The notes: generated by a model from the letters alone, not told the origin. A stretch of 64,000 nt of DNA from Neorhizobium sp. SHOUNA12A (GCF_023006505.1 NZ_JALBGV010000004.1:62001-126000), one strand, 5' to 3'. Numbered from the stretch's first letter, positions 19,096-29,148 are shown. Program-made: numbers and translations.

Positions 19096-19784
19096 CAGCT
19101 CGTGATCGCCTCATCGTAGGCCTCGACATTCCGACCATCGGCGAAGCCGAAAAGATGGTCTCCACGCTCGGTGACACCGTTTCCTTCTACAAGATAGGTT
19201 ATCAGCTCGTGTTTGCTGGCGGTCTCGAACTTGCACGCGATCTCGCAAAGGATGGCAAGAAAGTCTTCCTCGACATGAAGCTGCTCGACATCGACAACAC
19301 GGTCGCGAAGGGCGTCGAGAATATCGTCAAGATGGGCATGACCATGCTCACCCTGCACGCCTATCCGAAGGCGATGCGCGCCGCTGTCGAGGCGGCCAGG
19401 GGTTCGGACCTCTGCCTGCTCGCGGTCACCGTCCTGACCTCGATGGACGAAACGGACCTCGTCGATGCCGGTTACGAATACGATCCGCACACGCTGGTTC
19501 TGCGACGCTCGGAACAGGCCCTGGCTGCCGGCATGGGCGGTATCGTCTGCTCGGCCGAGGAGTCGGCTGCGGTTCGCAAGATTGTCGGCCCTGATCTGGC
19601 GATCGTCACGCCCGGCATCCGCCCTGCGGGTTCGGAAGCGGGCGACCAGAAGCGGGTGATGACGCCGGCCGACGCATTGCGCGCCGGATCGAGCCATCTG
19701 GTCGTCGCCCGCCCGATCGTCAAGGCGCCGGATCCGAAGGCGGCGGCGCAAGCCATCCTCGCCGAGATGCAGGGCGTGCTCTGA
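19092..19784 (+). CDS. pyrF: Orotidine 5'-phosphate decarboxylase
   Basis: Last step of UMP synthesis: decarboxylates OMP. It has 230 residues, a TIM barrel of the PyrF group 1. The catalytic motif is [14 protein letters not shown], with the Asp-Lys-Asp array; LIVGLDIPT at the start and VTPGIRP near the end bind the ribose phosphate. The ATG at 19092 overlaps the previous stop in ATGA, indicating coupled translation. Confidence 0.96.
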   Translation: MTARDRLIVGLDIPTIGEAEKMVSTLGDTVSFYKIGYQLVFAGGLELARDLAKDGKKVFLDMKLLDIDNTVAKGVENIVKMGMTMLTLHAYPKAMRAAVEAARGSDLCLLAVTVLTSMDETDLVDAGYEYDPHTLVLRRSEQALAAGMGGIVCSAEESAAVRKIVGPDLAIVTPGIRPAGSEAGDQKRVMTPADALRAGSSHLVVARPIVKAPDPKAAAQAILAEMQGVL

Positions 19785-19824
19785 TAATCCGTCGTTGCCG
19801 GAGAGATATCCTGCCGGTCGCGAT

Positions 19825-19840
19825 CCGGGACGAGTCCCGG
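19825..19840. repeat. Short perfect palindrome after pyrF
   Basis: CCGGGACGAGTCCCGG is self-complementary except for its central 2 bases. It lies 40 bases after the pyrF stop and could form the hairpin that ends the pmtA-pyrF transcript, although no T-tract follows. Confidence 0.4.
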
Positions 19841-19936
19841 TGGCCGCCGGACAGGTACGCAACGCCCGCCATATTGACTCGCCCGGGAATTTGCCGGAAG
19901 TCGTCCTAACCGAAAACACGCTGGAGGAGAGATACC

Positions 19937-20224
19937 ATGGCCAAGGGATATTGGGTCGCTCGCGTCGATGTCCGCGACCCGGAACGCTACAAGGATTATA
20001 TCGCAGCGGCCACGCCTGCCTTCGAAAAATACGGCGCCAATTTCCTTGCCCGCGGCGGCGCCATGGCGGCGATGGAAGGCAAATCCCGCGCCCGCAACGT
20101 CATCATCGAGTTCCCGTCGATGCAGGCCGCCATCGACTGCTACAATTCCCCCGAATATGCGATCGCCATCAAGATCCGCCAGGAAGTGGCGGATGGCGAA
20201 ATCGTCGTCCTCGACGGCCTTTAA
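19937..20224 (+). CDS. DUF1330 domain protein
   Basis: 95-residue single-domain protein of the dimeric ferredoxin-like (ABM-related) fold. It shows the family pattern YWVARVDVRDPERYKDYIAA, then KSRARNVIIEFPSMQAAIDC and SPEYAIAIKIRQ. No enzymatic role is established for the family. GGAGGAG precedes the ATG. It stands alone between pyrF and the NDUFA9-like gene. Confidence 0.85.
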   Translation: MAKGYWVARVDVRDPERYKDYIAAATPAFEKYGANFLARGGAMAAMEGKSRARNVIIEFPSMQAAIDCYNSPEYAIAIKIRQEVADGEIVVLDGL

Positions 20225-20245
20225 GAACCGGTTATCGCGAGCGGT

Positions 20246-20276
20246 GCGGCAGTGGAGACACTTCCACCCGTGCCGC
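20246..20276. terminator. Hairpin downstream of the DUF1330 gene
   Basis: GCGGCA-GTGGA (20246-20256) pairs with TCCAC and TGCCGC (20263-20267, 20271-20276) with a small 3-base bulge. It falls 21 bases after the stop. There is no clear U-tract, so the terminator role is tentative. Confidence 0.35.
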
Positions 20277-20326
20277 GATTCGGTTAAACAGCACTCATCT
20301 CGTCCCACAGGCTCCCGGAGCACGCC

Positions 20327-21307
20327 ATGACCATCAACAACCTTCCGCCGCTCGTCACCGTTTTCGGAGGATCGGGCTTCGTCGGCAGGCATGTGGTGCG
20401 TACGCTTGCCAAACGCGGTTATCGCGTCCGGGTCGCCGTCCGCCGTCCGGATCTTGCCGGTTTCCTGTTGCCCGCCGGTTATGTCGGGCAGATCTCGCTG
20501 GTCCAGGCAAACCTGCGCTACCGCCAATCGGTCCTGAAGGCCGCCGAAGGCGCTTCGCACGTCGTCAACTGCGTCGGCATTATGTTCGAGAGCGGCCGCA
20601 ACACGTTTGACGCGGTCCAGGATTTTGGCGCTCGCGCGGTTGCCGATGCGGCACGTGCTGCCGGCGCCAGGCTTACCCATATTTCCGCGATCGGCGCCGA
20701 TGCCAGGTCGGAATCGTCCTATGCCCGCAGCAAGGGCCGCGCCGAGGCGACGATCCTTTCGACGCTGCCAGATGCGGTGATCCTGCGGCCGTCGATCATG
20801 TTCGGGCCGGAAGACAGCTTCTTCAACAAGTTCGCCTCGATGGCCCGCACCTTCCCTGCGCTACCGCTGATCGGCGGCGGCAAGACGAAGTTCCAGCCGG
20901 TTTATGTGGAGGACGTCGCCGAAACCGTCGCCCGCTCCGTCGACGGCACGATCGCGTCCGGCAAGATCTATGAGCTCGGCGGCGGCGAGGTCATGACCTT
21001 CCGCCAATGTCTCGAAACGATGCTGCGCGTCACCAATCGCACCAATGCGCTCGTCTCGCTGCCCTTCGGCATCGCATCGCTGATCGGCAGCATCGCGTCG
21101 TTGATCCCTTTTGTCCAGCCGCCGATCACCAGTGACCAAGTGAAGCTCCTGAAGATCGACAATGTCGTTTCCGATGCGGCCGCCACGGAAGGCCGCACGC
21201 TGCAGGGAATAGGCATCCGCCCGACGCTCGCGTCCTCTATCCTGCCATCTTACCTTGTGCAGTATCGCCCGCAGGGCCAGTACACAGGCTCTGGCCGCGC
21301 GGCCTGA
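20327..21307 (+). CDS. NDUFA9-like NAD(P)-binding protein (extended SDR)
   Basis: 326-residue atypical short-chain dehydrogenase related to the NDUFA9/39-kDa accessory subunit of complex I. The nucleotide-binding motif is VTVFGGSGFVGRHVVRTLAK with a basic VRVAVRRPD after beta-2, favouring NADP. The active-site Tyr-Lys pair appears weakly as YARSKGRAE. In alphaproteobacteria such proteins are thought to associate with complex I or ubiquinone metabolism, but this is inferred from homology only. Confidence 0.85.
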   Translation: MTINNLPPLVTVFGGSGFVGRHVVRTLAKRGYRVRVAVRRPDLAGFLLPAGYVGQISLVQANLRYRQSVLKAAEGASHVVNCVGIMFESGRNTFDAVQDFGARAVADAARAAGARLTHISAIGADARSESSYARSKGRAEATILSTLPDAVILRPSIMFGPEDSFFNKFASMARTFPALPLIGGGKTKFQPVYVEDVAETVARSVDGTIASGKIYELGGGEVMTFRQCLETMLRVTNRTNALVSLPFGIASLIGSIASLIPFVQPPITSDQVKLLKIDNVVSDAAATEGRTLQGIGIRPTLASSILPSYLVQYRPQGQYTGSGRAA

Positions 21308-21566
21308 TATCATTAACCATATCCAGCAATTTGTTTCGCTTCGACATTCCGGTCGTGCCCGCTGAAAAATCGGGCACCCCTTTGTTGTCGCTCATGTTTC
21401 GGGCAAGGATAGTGGCACAAAGGTCGCAGTGGCCGAAGCAGTCGCGTTAACGGCCGGTTCAGCAAAATCCTTTATTGAATTCTTCTAATCCAACCCATAA
21501 ATCCTCCCTCACCAAACAAGCGGCGCAACCGTGACGATAAAATCTTCCATCGAAAGGCATTCCTCC

Positions 21567-21719
21567 ATGGGCAAGCCCATCGCCCTCTTTTTTGCATGCG
21601 CAGCGCTGATCATCCTCGCGGGCTCGTTCATGGCCCCGACGACGGGCGCAGCCGGCAAGAGCGAATGCACGCCCGCATACGGTGTTGATCCGTGCAGCAC
21701 GGCATCCATTCATCACTAA
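21567..21719 (+). CDS. Small secreted protein, unknown
   Basis: Predicted 50-residue protein: a Lys near the N-terminus and a hydrophobic stretch (IALFFACAALIILAGSFMAP) resembling a signal peptide, then a short tail with two cysteines. The ATG at 21567 has TCCTCC just upstream, which is the complement of a ribosome site and so gives no support; an earlier ATG at 21531 is also in frame. A bidirectional terminator follows directly. I do not recognise a family. Confidence 0.5.
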   Translation: MGKPIALFFACAALIILAGSFMAPTTGAAGKSECTPAYGVDPCSTASIHH

Positions 21720-21728
21720 GCATCGACA

Positions 21729-21764
21729 AAACAAAAAGGCCGCTCCTTAGCAGCCTTTTTGTTT
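21729..21764. terminator. Bidirectional Rho-independent terminator
   Basis: AAACAAAAAGGC (21729-21740) pairs with GCCTTTTTGTTT (21753-21764), and GCT/AGC extends the stem inside one mismatch. The A-tract on one side and T-tract on the other allow termination of the small + strand gene and of the convergent uppP. Confidence 0.85.
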
Positions 21765-21782
21765 CAAAGAATTGAGCGCCCT

Positions 21783-22667
21783 TCACTTTAGCAGTGCAGG
21801 ACGCAGGGCAGTCTCGGCCGGCGCGACGGCGCTTGAGACTACGGCACTCTGTTCACCGCGTTGCGGGACAGATCCCAGGGCGATCAGGCCGAGCAACAAA
21901 AATCCGAGAACGATTCTATAGATCGCGAAGACGGTGAAGCGGTTGCTGCGGATATAGGTCAGCAGCCATTTCACGGCGATGAAGGCGACGATCGTCGACA
22001 CGACGAAAGCCACGCCGAGCGAGGTCCAATCCTCGTGCGCGGCGCTGCCGTCCTTGAGCGTCTTCAGCAGCTCGTAGCCACTGGCCGCATACATGGTCGG
22101 AATGCCGACGAGAAAGGCAAACTCGGTGGCCGCGGCCCGGCTTCCGGTACCGGCCAGCATGGCGATGAAGATCGTGGCACCCGAACGCGACGTGCCGGGA
22201 AAGACGCCCGCAACCACCTGCGCAATGCCGACCAGGATCGCGACGAGCCAGGTTATCTGGGTGGAAGCCGGCCTGCGCGCAGCGGCCCATTCCGCAAAGA
22301 TCATCCAGATGCCGCCGATGATGAGTGCCCAGGCAATCGGTGCCGCGTCCTCGGGAAGCGCGAAACCGAGCTTCTTGACGATCAGGCCGAGAGCCGCCGT
22401 GATCAGGAAGGCAACGATCAGCTTGGCGGCATAGTCGCGATTTGCCGGCTCCCGCCAGCCGAGCAACAGGTTAAGCAGGCGACGCCAGTAGATGATGGTT
22501 ACCGCGATGATGGCGCCGGCCTGGATGACGATATTGAACGTATCAGACCGGTGACCCAGCCATTGTTCCGCGATGATGAGATGGCCGGTGCTGGAGATCG
22601 GCAAAAACTCGGTAATACCCTCGATCACACCGAGAACGAGGGCGCTGATAATCGACTGATCAGCCAT
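21783..22667 (-). CDS. uppP: Undecaprenyl-diphosphatase
   Basis: Integral membrane BacA-type enzyme that dephosphorylates undecaprenyl diphosphate to recycle the lipid carrier of peptidoglycan and surface polysaccharides. It has 294 residues. Both catalytic motifs are present: EGITEFLPISSTGHLI near the N-terminus and FPGTSRSGATIFIAM in the middle, between multiple hydrophobic helices. Overexpression of the family gives bacitracin resistance. Confidence 0.95.
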   Translation of the reverse strand: MADQSIISALVLGVIEGITEFLPISSTGHLIIAEQWLGHRSDTFNIVIQAGAIIAVTIIYWRRLLNLLLGWREPANRDYAAKLIVAFLITAALGLIVKKLGFALPEDAAPIAWALIIGGIWMIFAEWAAARRPASTQITWLVAILVGIAQVVAGVFPGTSRSGATIFIAMLAGTGSRAAATEFAFLVGIPTMYAASGYELLKTLKDGSAAHEDWTSLGVAFVVSTIVAFIAVKWLLTYIRSNRFTVFAIYRIVLGFLLLGLIALGSVPQRGEQSAVVSSAVAPAETALRPALLK

Positions 22668-22822
22668 TCTTAATCCTTTGTTGAGCAGATAAGGACAGTT
22701 TTAAGCAGTTTATGAGCCGTTGCTTGTGTTGGACCTACCAAATCCATATAGCTGCCATATGTCACGCGGGCGCGCTACGTGCCCCATCCTTCGTATACGA
22801 TATTCGTGAAGTTCAAGTATCC

Positions 22823-23515
22823 ATGCCCACGCTCTATCATCATTCCATGTCTTCGGCCTCGCGGTTCGTCCGGCTGATTCTCGCCGAATATGGCTTCCAG
22901 GCGGACCTGATCGAGGAGCAACCGTGGGAAAAGCGCCGGGAATTCCTGACGCTCAATCCTGCGGGCACGCTCCCGGTTTATGTCGACGACAGCATGAGAG
23001 TGCTTTGTGGCCCTTCCGTGCTCCTGGAATTCCTCGACGAAACCCATGGCGTGCTGAAGCGTGACCGCCGGCTGTTGGCCGAAGACCCGTGGCAGCGCGC
23101 CGAAATCCGGCGTCTGACAGAATGGTTCCTGCAGAAGATGGAGCAGGATGTCACCCGGCCGCTGACCCGGGAGCGGGTCTTCAAGCTGCAGATGACGACG
23201 GCTCAAGGCGGCGGCGCGCCGGATTCGAAGGTGTTGCGCACGTCCCGCGCCAATATCCGCCAGCATATGAAATATCTCTCCTGGCTTGCCGGCTCACGGC
23301 CTTGGCTTGCGGGCGATCGCCTGAGTTATGCCGATCTGGCCGCCGCCGCCTCGATTTCAATCCTCGACTATCTGGGGGAGATCGACTGGTCGGAGACGCC
23401 GGTCGCCAAGGACTGGTATCAGCGGCTGAAATCCCGACCCTCCTTCCGGCCGATGCTTTCCGAACGCATCCGCGGCCTCACCCCGGTATCCCATTATGCG
23501 GACCTTGATTTCTGA
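22823..23515 (+). CDS. Glutathione S-transferase family protein
   Basis: 230-residue GST. The thioredoxin-like domain opens [20 protein letters not shown] and has [12 protein letters not shown] and [12 protein letters not shown]; the C-terminal helical domain carries [17 protein letters not shown]. The ATG at 22823 gives the normal N-terminus. Its 3' end overlaps queG by 20 bases, so the two are probably co-transcribed. Substrate unknown. Confidence 0.88.
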   Translation: MPTLYHHSMSSASRFVRLILAEYGFQADLIEEQPWEKRREFLTLNPAGTLPVYVDDSMRVLCGPSVLLEFLDETHGVLKRDRRLLAEDPWQRAEIRRLTEWFLQKMEQDVTRPLTRERVFKLQMTTAQGGGAPDSKVLRTSRANIRQHMKYLSWLAGSRPWLAGDRLSYADLAAAASISILDYLGEIDWSETPVAKDWYQRLKSRPSFRPMLSERIRGLTPVSHYADLDF

Positions 23516-24671
23516 CGCGCCCGCGCGCGAGGAAGAAAAGGCGCTCCGGCGGCGGGAGAAGCTGACTGCCTTCATTCGCGAGGAAGCGGCGGCTCAGGGC
23601 TTCGATCTTTGCCGGATTACGGCCCCGGACAGCATTCCACGGGCGCCGGAGCGGCTGGAGATTTTCCTCGCCGACGGCCACCACGGCAGCATGGACTGGA
23701 TGGCAGAGACGAGGCTGCGCCGCGCCGATCCGAGGGTGCTATGGGATCAGGTGCGTTCGATCGTGATGTTCGGGCTGAATTACGGGCCGGACGAAGACCC
23801 GCGCGGCATTCTCGACAAACCCGACAAGGCCGCGATCTCCGTCTATGCGCGCAACCGCGATTATCATGACGTCATCAAGGGCCGGCTAAAGGAGATCGCC
23901 ACCCGCTTTGCGGCGCGCGCCGGCGAGGACGTCAAGGTGTTCGTCGATACGGCGCCGGTGATGGAAAAACCGCTGGCGGAGGCGGCCGGGCTCGGCTGGC
24001 AGGGCAAACATACCAATCTCGTCAGCCGCACCCATGGTTCCTGGCTGTTCCTCGGCAGCCTGTTCACCACGGCGGACCTTATCGTCGATGAGGCCGAAAC
24101 AGACCATTGCGGTTCCTGCCGGGCATGCCTCGACGCCTGCCCGACGGCGGCGTTTCCGGCTCCCTATCGGCTCGACGCCCGCCGCTGCATCTCTTATCTG
24201 ACGATCGAACACAAGGGTCCGATCGATCCGGAATTCCGGCCGCTGATCGGCAACCGCATCTATGGCTGCGACGACTGTCTTGCCGCCTGTCCCTGGAACA
24301 AGTTTGCGGCAAGCGCCTCGGAGATGAAACTGCAGGCGCGCGACGACTTGAAGGAACCGTCGATCGCGTTTCTGCTGACCCTGGACGATGCGGCCTTTCG
24401 AACCTTCTTCAGCGGCTCACCTGTCAAGCGCATCGGCCGCGACCGGTTCATTCGCAACGTGCTGATCGCCGCCGGCAATTCCGGCGATGCCAGCCTCATC
24501 GGACAATGTCTCGAACTTGCGGGCGACCCCTCGCCCGTGGTGCGCGGCATGGCTATATGGGCCCTGAAGCGCCTGATGACGGATGTGGACTTCGCGCGGT
24601 TTGCCGAGGCGCGCAGCGCCGAAGAGGATCCGGAAGTGCAGCAAGAATGGCGATTGGCGGGAGCGGCCTGA
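23496..24671 (+). CDS. queG: Epoxyqueuosine reductase
   Basis: Final step of queuosine tRNA modification: reduces epoxyqueuosine to queuosine with a cobalamin and two [4Fe-4S] clusters. It has 391 residues. Cluster ligands appear as [16 protein letters not shown] and [14 protein letters not shown]; the HEAT-like C-terminal repeat includes [14 protein letters not shown]. It overlaps the upstream GST by 20 bases and the next gene by one base (TGATG). Confidence 0.94.
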   Translation: MRTLISDAPAREEEKALRRREKLTAFIREEAAAQGFDLCRITAPDSIPRAPERLEIFLADGHHGSMDWMAETRLRRADPRVLWDQVRSIVMFGLNYGPDEDPRGILDKPDKAAISVYARNRDYHDVIKGRLKEIATRFAARAGEDVKVFVDTAPVMEKPLAEAAGLGWQGKHTNLVSRTHGSWLFLGSLFTTADLIVDEAETDHCGSCRACLDACPTAAFPAPYRLDARRCISYLTIEHKGPIDPEFRPLIGNRIYGCDDCLAACPWNKFAASASEMKLQARDDLKEPSIAFLLTLDDAAFRTFFSGSPVKRIGRDRFIRNVLIAAGNSGDASLIGQCLELAGDPSPVVRGMAIWALKRLMTDVDFARFAEARSAEEDPEVQQEWRLAGAA

Positions 24672-25543
24672 TGAATGTGATGATCTTCGGATGCGGCTAT
24701 TCGGGCCAGGCAATCGCCGAGGCCTTCAAATCCGAAGGCCATCGGGTCTCCGGCACGGTCAGGACGGCCCACAAGGCACTGGAACTCGCTGCCCGTGACA
24801 TCAAGGCCTTCGTGTTCGACGGCAGCCCGTTCAGCGGCGAACTGCTGGCGGAGCTTCAAGAGGTGACGCATCTGGTGCAGTCGATCCCGCCCGGCACCGA
24901 GGGCGATCCACTGCTGAAGCTCGTCTCCGGACGGCTGCGTGCGCTTTGCCCGAAGCTCGAATGGATCGGCTATCTCTCGACGGTCGGCGTCTACGGCGAT
25001 CACGGTGGCGGCTGGGTCACCGAGGAGACGCCGGGCAGCCCGATCCAGGGCCGGTCGATCGAACGGGTCGATACGGAAGATGCCTGGGCTACCGAAGGGC
25101 GGGCCGCCGGTCTACCTATGGCCAGCCTGCGCCTCTCCGGTATCTATGGCCCCGGCCGCAACGCTTTCGTCAACTTGGCGCGCAGCACGGCGCGGCGCAT
25201 TATAAAGAGAGACCAGGTCTTCAACCGCATCCGCGTCGAAGACATCGGCGGCGCGGCGCTCTTTCTCGCCGGAGGCAATATGGGCGGCATATATAATGTC
25301 ACCGACGACGAGCCCGGTCCGCCGCAGGATGTCATCGTCGAAGCCGCGCGCCTGATGGGTGTCGAGTCGCCGCCGGAACTGGATTTCGAGACCGCTGACA
25401 TGACGCCGATGGCGCGTTCCTTCTATGGCGCCAACAAGCGCGTTTCCAATGCCAAAATCCGCGCCGCGGGGTTCGAGTTCCTCTTCCCCAATTACCGTAT
25501 GTCGCTCGCCGAAATGTGGACTTCGGGCCGCTGGCGAGGATAA
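24671..25543 (+). CDS. NAD(P)-dependent epimerase/SDR-like protein
   Basis: 290-residue extended SDR, similar to the YeeZ type. The Rossmann motif is VMIFGCGYSGQAIAEAFK (GxGxxG), then LEWIGYLSTVGVYGD and SGIYGPGRNAF. The canonical YxxxK is not obvious, as is usual for this subgroup. Translation is coupled to queG by TGATG overlap. No substrate is known. Confidence 0.8.
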   Translation: MNVMIFGCGYSGQAIAEAFKSEGHRVSGTVRTAHKALELAARDIKAFVFDGSPFSGELLAELQEVTHLVQSIPPGTEGDPLLKLVSGRLRALCPKLEWIGYLSTVGVYGDHGGGWVTEETPGSPIQGRSIERVDTEDAWATEGRAAGLPMASLRLSGIYGPGRNAFVNLARSTARRIIKRDQVFNRIRVEDIGGAALFLAGGNMGGIYNVTDDEPGPPQDVIVEAARLMGVESPPELDFETADMTPMARSFYGANKRVSNAKIRAAGFEFLFPNYRMSLAEMWTSGRWRG

Positions 25544-25925
25544 AATTCCCATTATGAAACGGTTGAAATTTCCATCCTGATCGGTTGATCTAGTTATTAT
25601 TTCTTAATACTTACGGCTGAGCGTCACAAAATTTGCCCAAATGAGGCAATAAATCACGTATCGCGACAAATTTTTTTCTGCGGTTTTCGTGATCACGGAC
25701 TCCCTGCGAGTCTCACTGAAACTACATTCCGCTTTCTGACTGTTTTTAAAGGTTTTCTTCCGCAGAAGCTTAGCTGGCTTCTTAAAAAGATCAGCGGCAA
25801 TCTAATCACAAATGTTACAGACTGTAATGTTCCGTGATCGAAAGCCTCACTTTTTCGCCACTTTTCGCCCCGCTTAGCCGTTTTGCACGCAACGTGCAGG
25901 GACAAAACGAACGGGGACGACCGAC
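25544..25925. other. 382-bp AT-rich intergenic region before the RlpA-like gene
   Basis: No credible gene on either strand. The sequence is notably more A/T-rich than its surroundings and holds a 13-bp palindrome TTACAGACTGTAA (25815-25827). It probably contains the promoter and a long leader of the RlpA-like gene, whose GGGGA ribosome site precedes a TTG start. Confidence 0.5.
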
Positions 25926-26336
25926 TTGACAACAATTCGACGCTCGACTTTCGCCGCGGCCTCCATTGCTGCTTTTGCAACTCTCGGCTCCGCGCAGGCC
26001 AATGCTGCGCCCGGGTGCGGTCACGCATCCTGGTATGCCCTCGGATCCAAGACGGCATCCGGGGAACGAATGAACCCTTCTCTCATGACAGCGGCCCACC
26101 GGACGCTGCCCTTCGGCACCAAGGTGATGGTGACGAACAAGCGCAACGGCAAAAGCGTCGTTGTGCGCATCAACGACCGCGGTCCATTCATCCGCGGCCG
26201 GGTGCTCGATGTTTCCAAAGCCGCGGCCAAGGACATCGGCATGATCAGTTCCGGTACCGCCCAGGTCTGTTACCAGATCGTCGATGCCGGCGATCAGAAG
26301 GTCGCAGGCAAGGGCCTGAAAGCGATCGACGGCTGA
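25926..26336 (+). CDS. RlpA-like double-psi beta-barrel secreted protein
   Basis: 136-residue exported protein. The signal peptide MTTIRRSTFAAASIAAFATL ends near the AQANA-AP site. The mature part is a DPBB domain: ASWYALGSKTASGERMNPSL, then TLPFGTKVMVTN and VVVRINDRGPFIRGRVLDVS, as in septal lytic transglycosylase RlpA. There is no SPOR domain and no lipobox Cys at the cleavage site, so it is a minimal, soluble version. The start is TTG; no in-frame ATG lies near. Confidence 0.85.
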   Translation: MTTIRRSTFAAASIAAFATLGSAQANAAPGCGHASWYALGSKTASGERMNPSLMTAAHRTLPFGTKVMVTNKRNGKSVVVRINDRGPFIRGRVLDVSKAAAKDIGMISSGTAQVCYQIVDAGDQKVAGKGLKAIDG

Positions 26337-26433
26337 AGCTGTTCAGAGAGACCGTTTAGGCCGGCCTCTTGCCCTATCGCGCAATCGCGGTTACGACCCG
26401 TGCCATACGGGTGCAACCGAGACGGAGACTGAC

Positions 26434-27723
26434 ATGCGATTGGGCGGACGAATTGCCGGGGCCATAGAGGTGCTGGCCGACATCGAGACGCGCAAACGCC
26501 CTGTCGCCGACGCGCTCAAGGACTGGGGCCTCGCCCATCGTTTCGCTGGTTCCGGCGATCGGGCGGCGATCGGAAATATCGTCTACGACGCACTGCGCAT
26601 GCGGCTCTCGCATGCCTGGCTCATGGACGACGAAAGCCCGGCGGCCCTCGCTTACGCGGTTCTCATCCGGCAGTGGGGCCTGACGCCCGACGCTCTCCAG
26701 GCCGAGTTCACGGACGACCGCTTTGCACCGCCGGCTCTGACCGAGGCGAACCTTTCGTCGCTTGCCTCCCGCAATCTCGACGATGCGCCCCTGCATGTTC
26801 AGGGCGACATTCCGGACTGGATCCAGCCGTCCTTCGAAGCCAATTTCGGCGAGAACTGGCTGATTGAGGCCAAAGCGTTGGCCGGCCGTCCCACCCTCGA
26901 TCTGCGTGCCAACACGCTGAAGGCATCCCGCGAGAAGGTCATCAAGGCGTTGGAACGCTCGAACGCAAAGACTTCGCGCATCGCCCGCAACGGCATCCGG
27001 ATTGCCGCTGGCGAGGGAGCGTCCCGCCTGCCCAACGTCACCGCCGAGCTTTCGTTCCAGAAAGGCTGGTTCGAAGTTCAGGATGAAGGCTCGCAGATCG
27101 TTGCCGAGCTCGTGCAGCCCGGCGAACATCATCAGGTCCTCGATTATTGCGCCGGCGGCGGTGGCAAGACGCTCGCCATGGCGGCCGCGATGCACAACAA
27201 GGGCCAGATCCACGCCTATGACGCCGACCGCAAACGGCTGGCGCCGATCATCGAGCGGCTGCGCCGCGCCGGCACCCGCAACGTTCAGGTGCACGACGAC
27301 GCGCGCCAGCTCAATGGCCTGAAAGGCAAGCTCGATGCGGTCCTGGTCGATGCCCCCTGCACCGGCACCGGCACCTGGCGCCGCCGTCCGGACACCAAAT
27401 GGCGACTGACCCCGAAGAACCTCGACGAGCGCATCGCCCAGCAGCAGGAAGCGCTTTCCGAGGCTGCCGTCTTCGTGAAGCCGGGTGGCGCACTCGTCTA
27501 TGTCACCTGTTCGATCCTACCGGAGGAGAACGACGCCCAGGTTTCCCGCTTCTGTGTCGAAAACCCGGAATTTTCGATCGTCCCCGCGGCAGAGCACTGG
27601 GACAGCATCTTCGAAAAAGATGGCCCGCAGCCTCGCTCGAAAGATGCCCTGACAGTGACGCTGACGCCCGCAAGTACCGATACCGACGGATTCTTTTTCT
27701 GCCGCATGCAACGCAGAGCTTGA
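26434..27723 (+). CDS. RsmB/NOP-family RNA (cytosine-5)-methyltransferase
   Basis: 429-residue SAM-dependent enzyme. An N-terminal NusB-like helical part (about residues 1-130) precedes the catalytic domain: VLDYCAGGGGKTLAMA binds SAM, DAPCTGTGTWRRRPD and YVTCSILPEEN carry the two family cysteines. It resembles RsmB (16S m5C967), although in rhizobia several paralogues exist, so the target base is not certain. Confidence 0.9.
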   Translation: MRLGGRIAGAIEVLADIETRKRPVADALKDWGLAHRFAGSGDRAAIGNIVYDALRMRLSHAWLMDDESPAALAYAVLIRQWGLTPDALQAEFTDDRFAPPALTEANLSSLASRNLDDAPLHVQGDIPDWIQPSFEANFGENWLIEAKALAGRPTLDLRANTLKASREKVIKALERSNAKTSRIARNGIRIAAGEGASRLPNVTAELSFQKGWFEVQDEGSQIVAELVQPGEHHQVLDYCAGGGGKTLAMAAAMHNKGQIHAYDADRKRLAPIIERLRRAGTRNVQVHDDARQLNGLKGKLDAVLVDAPCTGTGTWRRRPDTKWRLTPKNLDERIAQQQEALSEAAVFVKPGGALVYVTCSILPEENDAQVSRFCVENPEFSIVPAAEHWDSIFEKDGPQPRSKDALTVTLTPASTDTDGFFFCRMQRRA

Positions 27724-27757
27724 ACGCAGCGGAAGCGAAGACAAAGTCGAGTTCTAC

Positions 27758-27774
27758 TTTCAAATTATTCTAAA
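27758..27774 (+). promoter_or_regulatory. Putative Irr box (iron control element)
   Basis: TTTCAAATTATTCTAAA matches 15 of 17 positions of the palindromic rhizobial ICE/Irr motif TTTAGAATTATTCTAAA, as I recall it. It lies 83 bases before the imelysin start and after the RsmB-like stop. Iron-dependent control is consistent with the genes downstream. Confidence 0.6.
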
Positions 27775-27857
27775 CTAGATTGTTTGACACCAGTTTCCAA
27801 TTGCGCGATGAACCCTCTAACGGCCGGGGAGAGATCCGGGCCGTGAAGGAGAGGGAC

Positions 27858-29135
27858 ATGATCCGCAAGACCGTTCTTGGCGCCGCCCTGGCGCTTTTCG
27901 CCGCCTCCGCGGCGTTCGTCGTGACAGAGGCGCAGGCCGCCACCACATCCGCAGCCGTTCTCAAGCATTATGCCGAACTGGCGCATGCGAAATACGAAGA
28001 TTCGCTGACAACAGCGCAAGCGCTCGACAAGGCCGTCAACGCGCTGATCGCCAAGCCGAGCGACGAGACGCTGAAGGCTGCCAAGGACGCCTGGATCGCC
28101 GCCCGCGCTCCCTACCAGCAGACGGAAGTCTACCGTTTCGGCAACCCGATCGTCGACAATTGGGAAGGCAAGGTGAATGCCTGGCCGCTCGATGAAGGCC
28201 TGATCGACTATGTCGATGCCTCCTACGGCACGGAGAGCGACGAGAATGCGCTCTACACCGCCAATGTCATTGCCAACCCGAAGATCAAGGTCAACGGCAA
28301 GACGCTCAACCTTTCGAAGTTCAACGCCAAGACGCTGCGCAGCCTGAACGAGGCCGGCGAGATCGAGGCCAACGTCGCGACCGGCTACCACGTCATCGAA
28401 TTCCTGCTCTGGGGCCAGGATCTGAACGGCACCGGACCGGGCGCCGGCAAGCGTCCCTATACGGACTACGACAAGGCCAATTGCACCAACGGCCATTGCG
28501 ATCGCCGCGCCGAATACCTGAAGGCCGCGTCCGCCCTGCTGGTCTCCGACCTCAAGGACATGGTCACCGCCTGGGGCCCGAAGGGCAAGGCGACCAAGAA
28601 CGTCGAGGCCAATTCCAAGAAGGGCCTGACCGCCATCCTGACGGGCATGGGTTCGCTCTCCTACGGCGAGCTTGCCGGCGAGCGCATGAAGCTCGGCCTG
28701 CTGCTGCACGATCCGGAAGAGGAGCACGATTGCTTCTCCGACAACACCTACAACTCACATCTCAACGACGCGGTCGGCATCAAGTCGGCCTATACGGGCG
28801 AATATACTCGTGTCGACGGTACCAAAATGACCGGGCCTTCGCTCTCCGAACTGGTTGCCGCGACCGACAAGTCGTTGGACAGCGAGATGCTCGGCAAGCT
28901 CGACGCGACGCTCGCCGCCATGAACGCCATGGCCGACCGGGCGAAGAAGGTCGAGGCCTACGACCAGATGATCGGCGAAGGCAATAAAGAGGGCAATGCG
29001 GTCGTCCAGAAGGCGATCGACGGCCTGATCGACCAGAGCAAGAGCGTCGAGCGCGTCATTGCGTCGCTGAAGCTTGGCAAAGTGGAGCTTGAAGGTTCCG
29101 CCAGCCTCGATAATCCCAACGCCGTCTTCAAATAA
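27858..29135 (+). CDS. Imelysin-family (IrpA-like) periplasmic protein
   Basis: 425 residues with a signal peptide (MIRKTVLGAALALFAASAAF, cleavage near AQA-AT). It is an imelysin-like M75 family protein; relatives are iron-regulated and linked to iron uptake. The GxHxxE motif is intact as G176-Y-H178-V-I-E181. AAGGAGAGGG precedes the ATG. It heads a four-gene same-strand group with a di-heme protein, a second imelysin and a DUF1513 protein, and has a putative Irr box upstream. Confidence 0.9.
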   Translation: MIRKTVLGAALALFAASAAFVVTEAQAATTSAAVLKHYAELAHAKYEDSLTTAQALDKAVNALIAKPSDETLKAAKDAWIAARAPYQQTEVYRFGNPIVDNWEGKVNAWPLDEGLIDYVDASYGTESDENALYTANVIANPKIKVNGKTLNLSKFNAKTLRSLNEAGEIEANVATGYHVIEFLLWGQDLNGTGPGAGKRPYTDYDKANCTNGHCDRRAEYLKAASALLVSDLKDMVTAWGPKGKATKNVEANSKKGLTAILTGMGSLSYGELAGERMKLGLLLHDPEEEHDCFSDNTYNSHLNDAVGIKSAYTGEYTRVDGTKMTGPSLSELVAATDKSLDSEMLGKLDATLAAMNAMADRAKKVEAYDQMIGEGNKEGNAVVQKAIDGLIDQSKSVERVIASLKLGKVELEGSASLDNPNAVFK

Positions 29136-29148
29136 GCAATGAAAAAGG

